Assembly: GCA_033439685.1 (NCBI GenBank)
Contig: JAUEDM010000001.1
Location: forward strand, 7,750,001-7,814,000
From: Apodospora peruviana
Lineage: Eukaryota > Ascomycota > Sordariomycetes > Sordariales > Lasiosphaeriaceae
Direction of reading: 5' to 3'
Length of the DNA: 64,000 nt
The notes under the pieces are model-generated. The model saw nothing but the letters and a program-made list of their open reading frames with translations, did not search any database and was not told the origin of the DNA. Position 1 is the stretch's first letter. The number at the start of each line of letters is the position of its first letter. Of the stretch, positions 34,647-46,257 are shown in pieces. A program made the position numbers and the translations under genes.

Positions 34647-35886
34647 ATGTCATCCCCCCGTACCATCCCCCCTCTACTCGACCCTTACCTCCGGTCTATC
34701 TTCCAGCGTCTACCAGAAGAGACGGCGGCCCTGGTGGTAGCGACCGGCATCCTCGGGGCGAGCACCAACTGGCTAGTCCTACGATATCTGCATTCTTTTC
34801 TCAAAGCAGCCTCCCCTTCACCACATCAACAGTCAAGAAAGCCAGGGGAAGAGTCTTCCTTTCCGGAAGAAAAAGATAACACAAATGTGACGACGACGAC
34901 GACGAGCGTCTTATTGCTCAGTTTCCTACGGGACTACACCTTCTGGAAGGAGGGCGCCTCGCGAGTCGGTCTGGACCTCGATGCGCTTGCTCGAACAGGG
35001 AAGTTTGCCTACGTCGACGGCTTGAGCGTCGATCTGTTTCACGGCAGCAGCAGCAGCAGCAGCAGCTCAAGTACAAATTCTCATGCTCCTCCTCCTTCGC
35101 CTACCGCTGATTTGGGCGGTGGTGGGCGGCGTTCTGTTCCCGGGGTACTACCTCGAGTCCCTGTTCCAGTTATTCCGGGCCGGATACCAGTTTCTGGTAG
35201 AGATGACTGGAAGACGGCGGCGGCGGCACACAGCATCAACAACATCGCAGCGACGAGAGTGGGGAGGGCAGGACCAGGAACAACAAAACTAGCGAGCCCG
35301 AGCCTCAAAGATCTGGGAGAGACAATCTCGAAAGTGGTGGAGGATCTCCAAGGTCACGCAGCAGCGGCAGGAAAGAAAAGCAAAGTAGTCCTTGTCATCG
35401 ACCAGCTGGACTTCTGGCTTGCCGCTGCCGGGGAGTCTACATCATCCTCGGAACTCATACAGCTGTTGCTTGATTTACAAGAGGTATGTCATACATTCAG
35501 TTTTTGCTAGCATATGCTTTTATTTCCCTCCAGGAAACCTCGCCATCACACTACAAAGCCACGATAACTTTCGCTTACACCTGCAACCCCGAACACAGAA
35601 AGTTGACACGACGATTCTTGCCCTCTCTGCAGACGAACCGCTCGTCGTGGCTCAGACGACCACCCTGGAAAAAGAGCACTCATCCTTTGTCTTGTCCTTA
35701 GCGCACGAGGCCATGATGGTGCTGAGTCTGAGGCTGCTTGACACAGGGGTGGCCAAGGACGTGAGCGGTGTTGTACGCATCACGGCCGGCGGGGGAGTTC
35801 CCCATGGCATGTCTATCGAGGAGAACGAGTACCTATACCATGTAGGAGGTGACGGAGGGGTCAAAGTGTTTGAGCGAGGCCAATAG
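34647..35886 (+). CDS. ELP6: Elongator complex protein 6
   Basis: Two exons, 34647..35483 and 35599..35886, encode 374 residues. The splice joins LLDLQE to KVDTTILALSADEPL in phase 0; an earlier CAG acceptor at 35531 would shift the frame. ELP6 features seen: the LPEETAALVVATGILGASTN start, LLLSFLRDYTFWKEGASRVG, the VVLVIDQLDFWLAA strand-helix, and LAHEAMMVLSLRLLDTG. ELP6 forms the RecA-like hetero-hexamer with ELP4 and ELP5 in Elongator, which acts in wobble-uridine tRNA modification. A serine run from an AGC repeat (about 35043-35066) and a Pro/Gly-rich loop interrupt the fold; such insertions are common in fungal ELP6. Confidence 0.85.
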
Positions 35887-36383
35887 ACACTGTCACATTG
35901 ATAGACACTTTATTTACCCCTGACACCCAAAGATGATATTTTGTCTCCCCCCGTCAGTCCATTGTACCTTCTAAAGCATAGCTGAGGCACAAAATCACAA
36001 CGCACCACCTGACACATCGCGATAGTTTCTTGCGGAGAAATTTGCATTGATGCTCGGAAAATCACAGAAAAAGCTACGCCGGGTTTCCTTCCTTCTCTCT
36101 CATGGCTTGATTTTGTTGGTTTCCTGTTGGCAGGGGTGTGTAGATCCGTGAACCTCAAAGTTGACCGCGCAGAATCAATGCATTCGTTGTATGTGATGAT
36201 GTAGCAGGCAAAAATGTGAGTAAGGTCCGGTATCCGAGAGAAAAAAGGTTCCAGTCCAGTAGTTCCCTGTGTTACACCGCCGCCCGCCCAAAACGCAACC
36301 ATTTTGACCCGTCGTCTATGCCTCCAACCACTCACAGTCGGGCATCGCATCATCAGCCATCACGCCACACATTATTCCACCGT
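35887..36383. other. Intergenic, convergent 3' ends
   Basis: 0.5 kb between the stops of ELP6 (plus) and eL37 (minus). Presumed 3' UTRs; no supported ORF. Confidence 0.7.
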
Positions 36384-37110
36384 TCAAGAGCTCGAGCCGA
36401 GGGGGGGGCGGGCGTTGGGCTGAGTGCCGGTCTGGAAGCCGTTCTTGAACTTTCTCGCGACGGTGCTGAGGTACCGCATCCGGCCGGTGCCAGTGACCTT
36501 TCTGCGCTTCGCCTTCTCTGACCAGTTGTCTAATAAACCGCAAGGGTATGTCAGCGTTGTGCACCTTCCTGTTTCTTTCAAGAGGGTCGTGTGTAAGGTC
36601 CTGGATAATTCATCAATATGGGGTAAAACGTACACTTGCGAATCTTAGCAGCGGGGTAGCCGCACGAAGCGCATGTCTTCTTCTGGTTGTGGAGAGACCG
36701 GCGTCTGTTGGAAATCGTCTTGTCAATATCCTGTCCTGACTGTCCACTTGCCGAAAGACACAATCGTCGCCACCGTCGTCGAATCGGTTCTTGGAGTTGG
36801 AATGTCGCATCGACTTACCCGCAACGTCTGCAGAGACCGTGGGTCTTGGTGTGGCTATTGAACGAGAGTCAGTAAAGCTGACAGGCGGCCGCTGACAGGG
36901 AAGACATACCGCTTGCCAAAGCTGGAGGTTCCCTTAGCTATGGGAGAAGGTCAGCAATTATAACAACAATCCTTTGCATAATTCGAGCCACAAGCAAAGT
37001 CGTGATGTTCGAGCGAATCGGGAGGTATGTGAGGGTTCATGGGGTTGATATGCGGAATCGAAGTCGAGAGACACAGCTGAGGCATCATCGGGGAGTGTAA
37101 ACGTACTCAT
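36384..37110 (-). CDS. RPL37: 60S ribosomal protein eL37
   Basis: Five exons on the minus strand: 37110..37107, 36937..36910, 36854..36819, 36704..36634, 36529..36384, giving 94 residues, the normal length for eL37. The spliced protein begins MTKGTSSFGKRHTKTHGLC and contains the zinc-binding cysteines (LCRRCG and CASCG). It continues IRKYNWSEKAKRRKVTGTGR to a tail ending PPLGSSS. The first exon has only four bases (ATGA). A likely further intron lies in the 5' UTR (about 37191..37124, GTAATT to ATCAG). Dense introns at the 5' end are typical of fungal ribosomal protein genes and usually aid expression. Confidence 0.95.
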
Positions 37111-37690
37111 TTTGGCGGTGGCACTGATGTAATTAACGTGATTAGTCTCAGCAGTTTCGTGGATTGTGGGTGTTCGTGAGGGCGGAATTACCTTTGTCGT
37201 CGTCGACCCTGGGAAGCGTTGTGATGAGTTGCAGTTTCTCTCTGTCAGGGATCGCGAAATTTTGCGGAATGTGCGGCCATCAGTTTTCCGCTTAGGGCTG
37301 CAAGGTTAAAGCCACACGTGGCTGATGTGGGTGGCTGAAGTGTCAATCCCCACACTCACCAAGGGGAAACCCGAATACTGTGTACGTGCTAAGTGGCCCA
37401 AGCTCACAGCATGTTGACCCACTTTGATGGAGGTACGTACCAGTTTCACCCAGACTTGCGGTTAAATACATACATGGCAGGAGTACTGGATGGAAATACC
37501 GCCAATGACAGGTAATGGACGAAGGAATACTTGTTGGAAGACATAGCTGATTGCATAATCGGCAAGGAGTAAACACTCTGGTGCGGAACAGTATCTCATT
37601 GGAAATCTACCTTCTTGCTGCTTTTTGTTGTCACTCTCCTTCTTAGATTTACCCCTTAACGTGACTCAGCAGATTCTGCCTCATCCCGAT
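37111..37690. other. Promoter of eL37 and 3' end of ValRS
   Basis: 0.58 kb. The segment next to 37110 holds the eL37 5' UTR with a probable intron at about 37191..37124 and the promoter beyond it; the rest is ValRS 3' UTR. No further gene. Confidence 0.65.
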
Positions 37691-40600
37691 CTAGGCCTTG
37701 GTCTCCGCGCTATCACCAATGGACAGCTTATTGAATTCTTCCAAAGTTTTCTCGTAATTCTCCTTTGCCGACTGAGAGTCGACCAGCTTCTTCCTCTCCT
37801 GTTCTTGAACGACGTCGCTCACCTTCTCGAATCCGTCACGCTTCAAGAGCTCCTCCTGCTTTGCAATCGCGATGTTTGTCTTCTGGATTTTGGCCGTAAT
37901 CTTCTTGATCTCCGCGCTGATGTCGGTGATCTGCGCGCTGACCTGAAGCAGGACAACGATGTCGGCCGAAATAACATAGACTGCACATCCCTTCGGGATC
38001 TCGGTCATATCCAGGTCAAGTACCTTCACGTCTGCAATCGCCTTTCCGCACAACGTTTTGATGGCTGGCAGCTGGGCACTGACCTTGTCAAACCCAGCCG
38101 CAGTGTTGGCCTTGATGAAGGCACGACCATCAGATCGAATGTTATAGTCCGCAGCCAAAGAACGAAGGCCTCCAGCACAACGAATACCGAGCTCGTAGTC
38201 CTCGGCTTCAGATACGAAGTCGAGATCGGTGTCATAGGTAGGGTAAGGCGCCAGCATAACCGATGCCGGAACGTCAGCGGCCGCGCGAGGCAGCCGTTGC
38301 CAGAGTTCTTCAGTGATAAACGGCAAAAATGGGTGCAGTAGGCGCAGCGAAGTATCCAAGGTGCGATACAAGGTTTGCTGCACGCTTTGTTGCTCAACAG
38401 GTGTACCGTCGTTGAGGATGCTCTTGCTGTTCTCGATGAAAACATCACAGAGTTCATCATAAAAGAACTGGTGTGCGATCTTTGTAGCCTTTGAGAACTC
38501 GCGTGCCTCTAGTGCGTCGTTCAAGGTCTTAACAGCGGTGTTCATCCGGTAAAGGATCCAGCGCTCGGGAACGGAGAGCACCGAGTTGTCTGGTTGGGCA
38601 GCCGGAACAAAGTTCTGTGGCAGCTTACCGAGAACATACTTGGATGCCTGCCAGACCTTATTGCAGAATCGCCTGTAAGCATGCATGACCTTGATGTCAA
38701 AGCTGATATCGCCACCTCCTGTGGTGTAGGACAATAGAGTGAAGCGAAGCGCGTCAGCCCCGCACTCAGGGATACCATTGGGAAACGCTGTCTTTTGGTA
38801 CTTCGTCGCACGGGCAACTTCGTCTTCCTTCAGGTTACCAACCAAAAGTTTGGCATGGAGGCTTTCAAGGTCGATGCCAGTGATGATGTCAAGAGGATCA
38901 ATGACATTGCCCAATGATTTGCTCATCTTCCTCCCTTCGCTATCACGAATCAGACTGTGGCAGTACACCTCAGTGACTGACATCCGATATTTCCAGTCAG
39001 TAAAGCTGTTCATAGGTAAAGGGGCCCACCTGCAGATTGAACTCACATGGCACCTTTCCGGTGAGCTTGAGACTAAGCATAATCATCCGTGCAACCCAGA
39101 AGAACAAAATATCCCAGCCAGTCTCGAGCATGCTGGTAGGAAAGAAGTTCTTGAAATCTGGCGCCTCAGTGTTGGGCCAACCAAGGATAGACATAGGCCA
39201 CAGTCCAGAGCTAAACCAAGTGTCGAGGCAGTCGACATCGCGCTCTAGGCGGAAATTTCGTCCTGCAAACTTATCATCTGCTTTAGATTGGGCTTCTTCC
39301 AGAGTCCTTCCAACAATCCAAGGAGTATCATCGTTCTCCTCGTCCGGCTCGCCATCAAAGATGACACGATAAGCCGGAATACGATGGCCCCACCCTAATA
39401 GCGGCGTTAGTTGCATGTCCCAAAGTAATCAACACAATGAAAACTTACACAGCTGGCGGCTTATGCACCAATCGTTGATGTTCTCTAGCCAGCGTTCGTA
39501 CGACTTTCTGGCGCTCTCGGGAGAAATCTTGATCTTGCCCTCCTTGACGACGTCGAGCGCTGCACTCCCCATTTCCTTCATGCTGACCCACCATTGTGGT
39601 TTCATCATGGGCTCAATTACATCCTTGGATTTCTCACAGAGGGGAATCGTCATCGCGTTGGGCTCCTTCTTCGTGTACAGTCCAAGCTTGGTCAGCTCCT
39701 CAACGACAGTGTATCGGGCATCGAAACGCTTCTGCCCTTGGAACTTCGGGCCGGCATTCTCATTCAGAGTTCCATTCTCGTTCAGAATATTGATGAACTC
39801 AAGGCCATGGCGTTTACCGAGCTGATAATCGTTGTTATCATGCGCTGGGGTCAACTTGACAGCACCAGTACCAAATTCCGCATCGACATAGTCATCTGCC
39901 ACGATGGGTAGGAGACTGCCAACTAATCAGTAAAATCCTCGTAGAACAGAATGGGTGTAACTCACCGATCTATAAACGGATGGCGGGCCTTCTTGCCAAC
40001 GAGATGTGTGTACCGAGTATCAGTAGGATTGACGGCAATGCCACTATCTCCGAGCATGGTTTCGGGACGGGTTGTCGCAACCTCGATTGTCTCGTCCGTA
40101 CCGTCGATAGGATACTTGAAGTAGGTAAGAACGCCAAACTCGACCTTCTTCTCATAGCCGGGAACCTCAAGGAGGGTGCGGCCGGGAATTTCCTTGTTGA
40201 TGACCTCCAACCCGCTGAGGGCGGTGTTCAACTGAGTGCACCAATTGACCAAACGGTTTGACCTGTAGATAAGACCTTCATCGTGCAGCCGGCAGAATGT
40301 TTCCATAGTCGCGGCCGAGAGGTTCTCATCCAAGGTGAAAGCCTCCCTTGACCAGTCCATTGAACCTCCCATTAGCCGCTGAGCGTTGTTAATTCTCTGA
40401 TGGTATTCGGCCTTCCATTTCCAGACAAGATCGACGAAGTTCTCTCGGCCGAGATCGACACGAGTCTTCTTCTCCTTCTTCCAGAGCGTCTTTTCAACGA
40501 CGGACTGTGTCGAAATTCCGGCATGGTCACAGCCCGGGACCCAAAGTGTATCGTAGCCCCTGAACAAGTCAGACAATGTATGATGGCGCAGACTAAGCGC

Positions 40601-41339
40601 AAAAACAGAGGGAAATTCTCTACTCACTTCATCCGGTACCATCTGATCAGGGTATCTTGCAGGGAATTTGCCAAAGCATGGCCGACGTGTAGGGCGCCGG
40701 TAACATTGGGAGGCGGCAAGGAAATGACGAATTTTCCAGCCTTGCTGGATCCGCCGTGCTGAGGCTTGAAGAAACCGCTCTTCTCCCACCATCCGTACCA
40801 AGCTGATTCGACGGCATTCGGGTTATACTAGGGAGAATGTTCAGCACAGATCGACTGGCAGGCAGGGGCCTTGTTGACATACCGCTTGAAAATGTGGGTG
40901 GTCAAAAGGCTGTATGACCTTCTTCTCGCCGGCAGGAGTTTTCTCCTCGTAGGGTGGGAGAGCCGGGGCGTGGGCTTTCGGAGCGGCTGCTGCCTTTTGC
41001 TGCTGGGCTGGCTGCGCTTGCTTCTTCGCCTGCTGCTTTGCGGCGAACTTGGCTGCCTTTTCGGCAGCCTTCTCAGCTTTGACTTTTTCTTTCTGCTCTG
41101 CGGAAATCTTTCGAGTTAGGCGACCACATTGAACTTCATATTCCCTGGCAGATGCAATGCTGACCCTTGGTCTGTTTGGCTGGAGATTGTGCGCCTGCGC
41201 CTGGCGCAACGGGTGTGTCCATCTTGGGCGTGTTCGGAATCGAATACGGTCGGGACAGAGGTACGGCGAAATTCACGCAGGAGGCTCGAAGGAGTATTTG
41301 TCGTCTCGATGTTACCAGACGACGCAGCGGAAACAGCAT
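37691..41339 (-). CDS. VAS1: Valyl-tRNA synthetase, dual-start
   Basis: Seven exons on the minus strand: 41339..41165, 41097..40883, 40827..40628, 40559..39966, 39915..39449, 39394..39047, 38976..37691. The long form has 1,094 residues. Class I motifs: HVGH (177-180, the HIGH box) and KMSKS (683-687). The editing domain and the GDISFDIKVMHAYRRFCNKVWQASK anticodon-binding region are present, and the C-terminus is a coiled coil ending in a Lys/Glu-rich arm. The first 39 residues (MLFPLRRLVTSRRQILLRAS...) look like a mitochondrial presequence; a second ATG at 41222 (MDTPVAP) would give a 1,055-residue cytosolic form. Yeast VAS1 uses the same two-AUG arrangement. A Lys/Ala-rich segment (EKVKAEKAAEKAAKF) follows. 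Confidence 0.95.
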
Positions 41340-42372
41340 CCAGAACTCGACTCTTTTTATGAATTGGACGGAAAGATGACTCCGCCGGTATTCGACGGCT
41401 TTCAGGCTCGAGGAATTTCTCTGCAGCCGAGGGGTCGATGCATGAGTCAACCTGAGCTGCTCTGCAGTGTGCATTCCCCACGCACGGGCCCCCCTGTAAA
41501 GCTCTCCCGTTAGGTATGGCGAAGAAGGTGTGCTCCACCTCTCCGCCTCTCCACATTCAAGGTTGGGAGTGCTCCCGTCCCTGAGCCCTTTCCGGAGCCG
41601 CTTCCCTCCTGACCCCGAATCCCGGCGTTTCGAGGTGTGCACGTGTTGTTCCGGAGTAGCAATACCATCGACCCACCTTGAACTGGACTATCAGACTCCA
41701 ATTTGAGATACCGGTATCTCTGCTGAACAAAGTAAGCTAGGTATGGATTAGAGATAGTCATTGTGGTTTGATCACATTCAGCTCTCTATGTTATAGAATT
41801 GTATAGTACCTTAGATTTTAAACATCCCAAGGTCATGAAATGGCAGGTCGTGCAACAATATTATAGCGCACTGCCCCTAATGCCGAGAACGTCTGAGCCC
41901 AGTGCACCGCCGTTGTTACCAACCCGACAGCGCCTTTGTGTGGAGGAAACCACTGGCCACTCCGGCTACCCAAAAAGAGGGGCCCACCCGAGAGAACCGT
42001 CTTCCAATGTACGCCTACCACCACTGTTATCATAGCGAGGCCCGGTCGCTCTTCCTTAATCCTCTCGTCATCTGAGGTCAGGTAACCCGTACACGCGCTT
42101 TTCCCACAGCTGCCGGTTTTCCGCCCTCCCCGATACGCCTCGCACTGACAGTCTTTCTCCATCTCAAAACAAAAACTCGCTCTCGATTTCTTTTGTCGCT
42201 ACCCGAGTCGCTTCTACGGATGCCGAGCCCGAGAACGAGTTGCAGCTCGCGCGGCAGCTGATTTTAAGTTGTGTTCCCGGAGCTGCCCACGCCAACACTT
42301 TGATTGCATCGTACGAAACACAACACCACCTGCTCAAACCTCTCCCGCAACACACGGCGGAGGATCCCCACG
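41340..42372. other. Divergent promoter region
   Basis: 1.03 kb between the starts of ValRS (minus) and the RING gene (plus). The ValRS frame stays open to 41642 with another in-frame ATG near 41471, so leader ORFs are possible. No separate gene is supported. Confidence 0.65.
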
Positions 42373-45042
42373 ATGCGGCCTCCACGTATCGCCATCTTAG
42401 TGCTCTTCTTCTCCGCCACTCTCTTCCTCTTCTGTCGGTCCATCACCTCGAACCGTAGCTCGAGCCCAGTCAACACCCTGACCCCACCGAAGTCGTCATT
42501 CCGATCTTTGTTCTCCTTCAACACGCCTTTCACCCTTTTCCCTCCCAACGCTGCCATCAGCCTTACCGACGACAACAGCACATTCTTCCCTGCCCGGCCT
42601 GCTAGGTTTGGGCCGGCCCTGCCCGCAGACGGACTGAGTGGGCAGTTATGGGTGGGGAGCGGCTTCGCCGACGATAATCTGCAAGAGGGTGAGGGCGAGG
42701 GTGAGCTTGGATGTAGCGATGTTCCAGGCTGGGAAGACGGGAAGTCCGAGTTGATTCTCAAGGCGACAGACCAGGCAGTGACGAGCGACAAGTCAGCCAG
42801 CCCAGCTGCCAAATCAAAGAACGCCAAGCGAGACGATACTATAAAGGGTCCCGTGGTTGACCGGAAAGCTGTCGCTGGGGCACACGTTCAGGGAGAGGCA
42901 TCTCCAGTGGATGACGGGACAGACGATTATCTTCACCAGGGTCTTCAGCAATCCAAGGGTTCCTATAGCGAGTCGCCGACAAACTCGGGATCAAGCCACG
43001 CCGACATCCAGTCGATCCAGGAGACTGCAGAAATAACCGGCAAGGTCGTCTTGTTGAGTCGGGGTGGTTGTGGCTTCTTGGAGAAGGTCAAGTGGGCTCA
43101 GCGGCGCGGGGCCGTCGCCCTCATTGTTGGAGACAACCAAAAGGGCGGGCCGTTGATACAGATGTTTGCGAGAGGGAATGTTGATAATGTTACCATTCCC
43201 TCGGTGTTCACGTCTCGAACAACTGCTCACATACTATCATCACTGATGCAACCCGGAAGCTTCATCGAGGACATCCTCGACGAGAACGGGAACCCCGTTT
43301 TGAAGGTCCAGCAGTCCGGCAAACCCAGAAAGAACAAGAAAGCGAAGGAGCCAGACGCCGCGGCTGTCCCCATGCCAAAAGCGGACACCAAACCAAGTTT
43401 CCCGAGAATGCAAAGTGCCCAGGGAGATGCAAAGTCAAAATCGGATAAGTCTCGTTCCACGCGAAGAAGTTGGCTTTCGCGGCTTTTCCACTGGAGGGCC
43501 AGCAGTGACAGCGTGGTTGATCGAAGCCGACCGCCCAGTAGTGGCCGTTTGGACTGGGTCTTGGTCGATGAATGGAATGACGAGAAGGATAAATTAATTC
43601 GAAGCAGTCTGAACAAGGCTTCGAAAAACAGCGGGGATGATACCGGAGCCGCTGCCTCAGAACAGACTTCGGCCGATGGCTTCCAGATTGGGGTTCAAGA
43701 CTGGCGAGATCCAGATCTTGTTGGATCATCACAGAATAGTAGGAGCTCGTCATACAAAGACAGCGGAAAGACGTCAGACGGCGATCCGCTGAGTGCCAAC
43801 CCTGGCGCTTCGGCGAAGCAGGCCGGCAACGTGGATGCAAATGGGCCCAAAGGGGGAAGCATCACTCCTGGCAGTGGTGAATACAACCCTGAAGTTGTCG
43901 CGGACTCGAAAACATCGGGGTCTGGAAAGTCAGAGGGTTCGTCAGGATCACCAGGCGGATTGATGTCCAAGATCTTCGGCGATGATGATGGAGCAGATTT
44001 CTCGGACGAAACACCGCCTGCTGCGACTTACTCGCCAGTGCCCACCACGGTTCCTGGAGGCGACCACGATGGTCCCAGTGATCACGAAGGGCTTTGGGTC
44101 ACCATTACGCCGACCAGCAGTGCGAGTCCGTTCTTCGATACGCTCCTGGTACTAGTGATCAGCCCCCTTATTACTTTGACCGTGGTGTATGCCCTCCTTA
44201 TCTTGCGGGCTAAGATCCGCAGGCGGAGGTGGAGGGCTCCAAAGTCTGTTGTGGAGAGACTGCCCGTACGGACCTACCATACAGTCGCTCCCTCGCCAAG
44301 TGTCGCGTCGAGAAATCCTTCTCCCACGAGCTCCTCCCCCACAACGCCATTGCTACAGGGGTCGTCTCGGTCACGTCCGCGATCTCGCACCACTACAGGT
44401 GTGCCCGAATCCACTGATCTTTTGAGGGTGGACAATGCCTTGCAAGCACCAAGATCGCCGTCTCAGGAGAAAACAACTCCCCATGTCTCCAGCGAATGGA
44501 AGAAGTATATGGGCCGGCAAGTGGAATGTGTCGTTTGTTTAGAAGAGTACGTCGATGGTGTCAGCAGGGTCATGAGTTTGCCTTGTGGCCACGAATTCCA
44601 CGCTGAGTGCATGTAAGTCTTCTGCTTTCCGCCATTTCCTCCTACCACAGATAGCTGTTTGATTTACTGACCATGTATCAGAACACCATGGCTTACAACA
44701 CGGCGACGGACCTGTCCGATTTGCAAAGGGGATGTCGTCAGGTCACTGGCCCGTGGTTCTCCCTCAAGCCCCCGATATGAACCATATCATGACGACAGTG
44801 ATGAGGAAAGCGCCGAGGCCTCGGGCTCCGGGGCTGATAGATCCCGCTCCCAAGACCAAGACGCCGACGTTGAACAAGGCATCTTCTCGCCAGCCCCGAG
44901 GAGAGTGCGTCAAGCCAGCCCTACTGACAGATGGTATAATCTGTTTCCGAGTAGTTTTGGACGCGGTCAATCGGTGAGGTCCCAAGTGCAGCATCAAATG
45001 CACAATGAGTTGCGCATGAGCACCGAACGGGTGCGTTCATAG
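42373..45042 (+). CDS. PA-TM-RING-H2 E3 ubiquitin ligase
   Basis: Two exons, 42373..44612 and 44682..45042, encode 866 residues. An N-terminal signal/anchor (IAILVLFFSATLFLFC) leads into a lumenal part with a protease-associated domain (about 220-300: KVVLLSRGGCGFLEKVKWAQ). Then come a long disordered Ser/Gly/Asp-rich stretch, a transmembrane helix (LLVLVISPLITLTVVYALLIL, about 595-617) and a basic stop-transfer patch. The RING-H2 finger has all eight ligands: Cys719, 722, 738, His740, His743, Cys746, 758, 761. The intron falls inside the RING, in the Ile747 codon. Such proteins ubiquitinate membrane cargo for endosomal/vacuolar sorting. Start is the ATG directly before the hydrophobic segment. 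Confidence 0.9.
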
Positions 45043-46257
45043 AGCCCAGCCTGTCAGGTGGACATAGGCGCGCCTGACGTTAATACGGGTGCTCGCATGG
45101 TATCATGGGGGCGGCTTAACATTTTCTTGCATTTTAACGGGAATAACGGCGCTTGACTTTTCTCTGATTTCTTTCGCTGTGGTTTATGGCACACTGGGAA
45201 GGAAGGCGCGGCAGCCAAAGGCGCATTGCTTACACACTCATTTGCTCGTTTGCAAGTACGGGCACACTCTTGATACCTCTTTTATGTTTTCCTTTTGTTA
45301 TATTTTCCTGGGCAGTCTTATTACTCAGCTCTACCAGCGTAGATCAGACGACGCTTTTTCTGCCTCGGATCGTCGAGTTAAATACCTGTAGAATATCACC
45401 GCCAAAGGGCCTGGCAATGGAGCTATACCCCCTTCATTTAGCACATCTCCACAGAGAGAAAGGAAATCGAATACTATCCGGTGTTTATGATTTGAGAGAT
45501 AGGCTATCAATTCCAACCGAACATGAAACTTAGAATCTCAACTTCAGTTTCCCCGAATGAGGAAATCGCCGTCTGTGGGAGCGATCACTTGGCTCCTTCC
45601 TCAACAAGCCATTATGGGCTTATATTCCCCAGGCAGGGTGCCTAGGTCCCCTTACAAACCGGCAAGTCAACTCTTGTCTGGAAGGAAGAAGCAATTCCGA
45701 CCAATATCAGTCTCGACTGTCCACCATCAGTTTTCCTTCTAGCGATCATCAACTCTGGTATATCGTCTTTTCTCAATCAAACATGACTAGGGGGTTCCGT
45801 GGAACACTTACACGAGGTTTGTGTTGTGGCAGTTTGGGAAGACCCTGGTAAGCTCGGTGAGCGGTGAGCGCCCCGCGCATTTCTTCACCTCAAGTCTCAA
45901 GATCCCCTCACCTGGCGCACCCGCGCATCGTGGTTTCCGCGTCCAGACAAACACAGCACGACACCTGCACAATCATCTCTCAACGGCGCCCCTTCTATTC
46001 AAACCAGTCTTTTCCTGTACTCGTTTAATTTGCAGCGATGCTGCATTTCAGGTTCTTTTAAAGCAACCCACTGCTCTGTCGTCGGCTAGGCCAATAGGCA
46101 TCCTTCACACCCAGCAGACGTGCTATTTATGCACTCAGACGCCTTCATCAGCATCCCATGCAAACATCCCAGACCCCAAACGATTGTCTTTTTACGCCTC
46201 TGATATAAGAGCGGGCGTATTCCTTTTCTTGTATCCCTGCCTAATGCAATAAGCAAT
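45043..46257. other. Intergenic between RING gene and APC5
   Basis: 1.2 kb with the RING gene 3' UTR and the APC5 promoter. A 143-codon frame at 45821-46252 (plus) lies immediately before APC5, is unrelated to any family I know, and is probably leader sequence. Confidence 0.65.
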
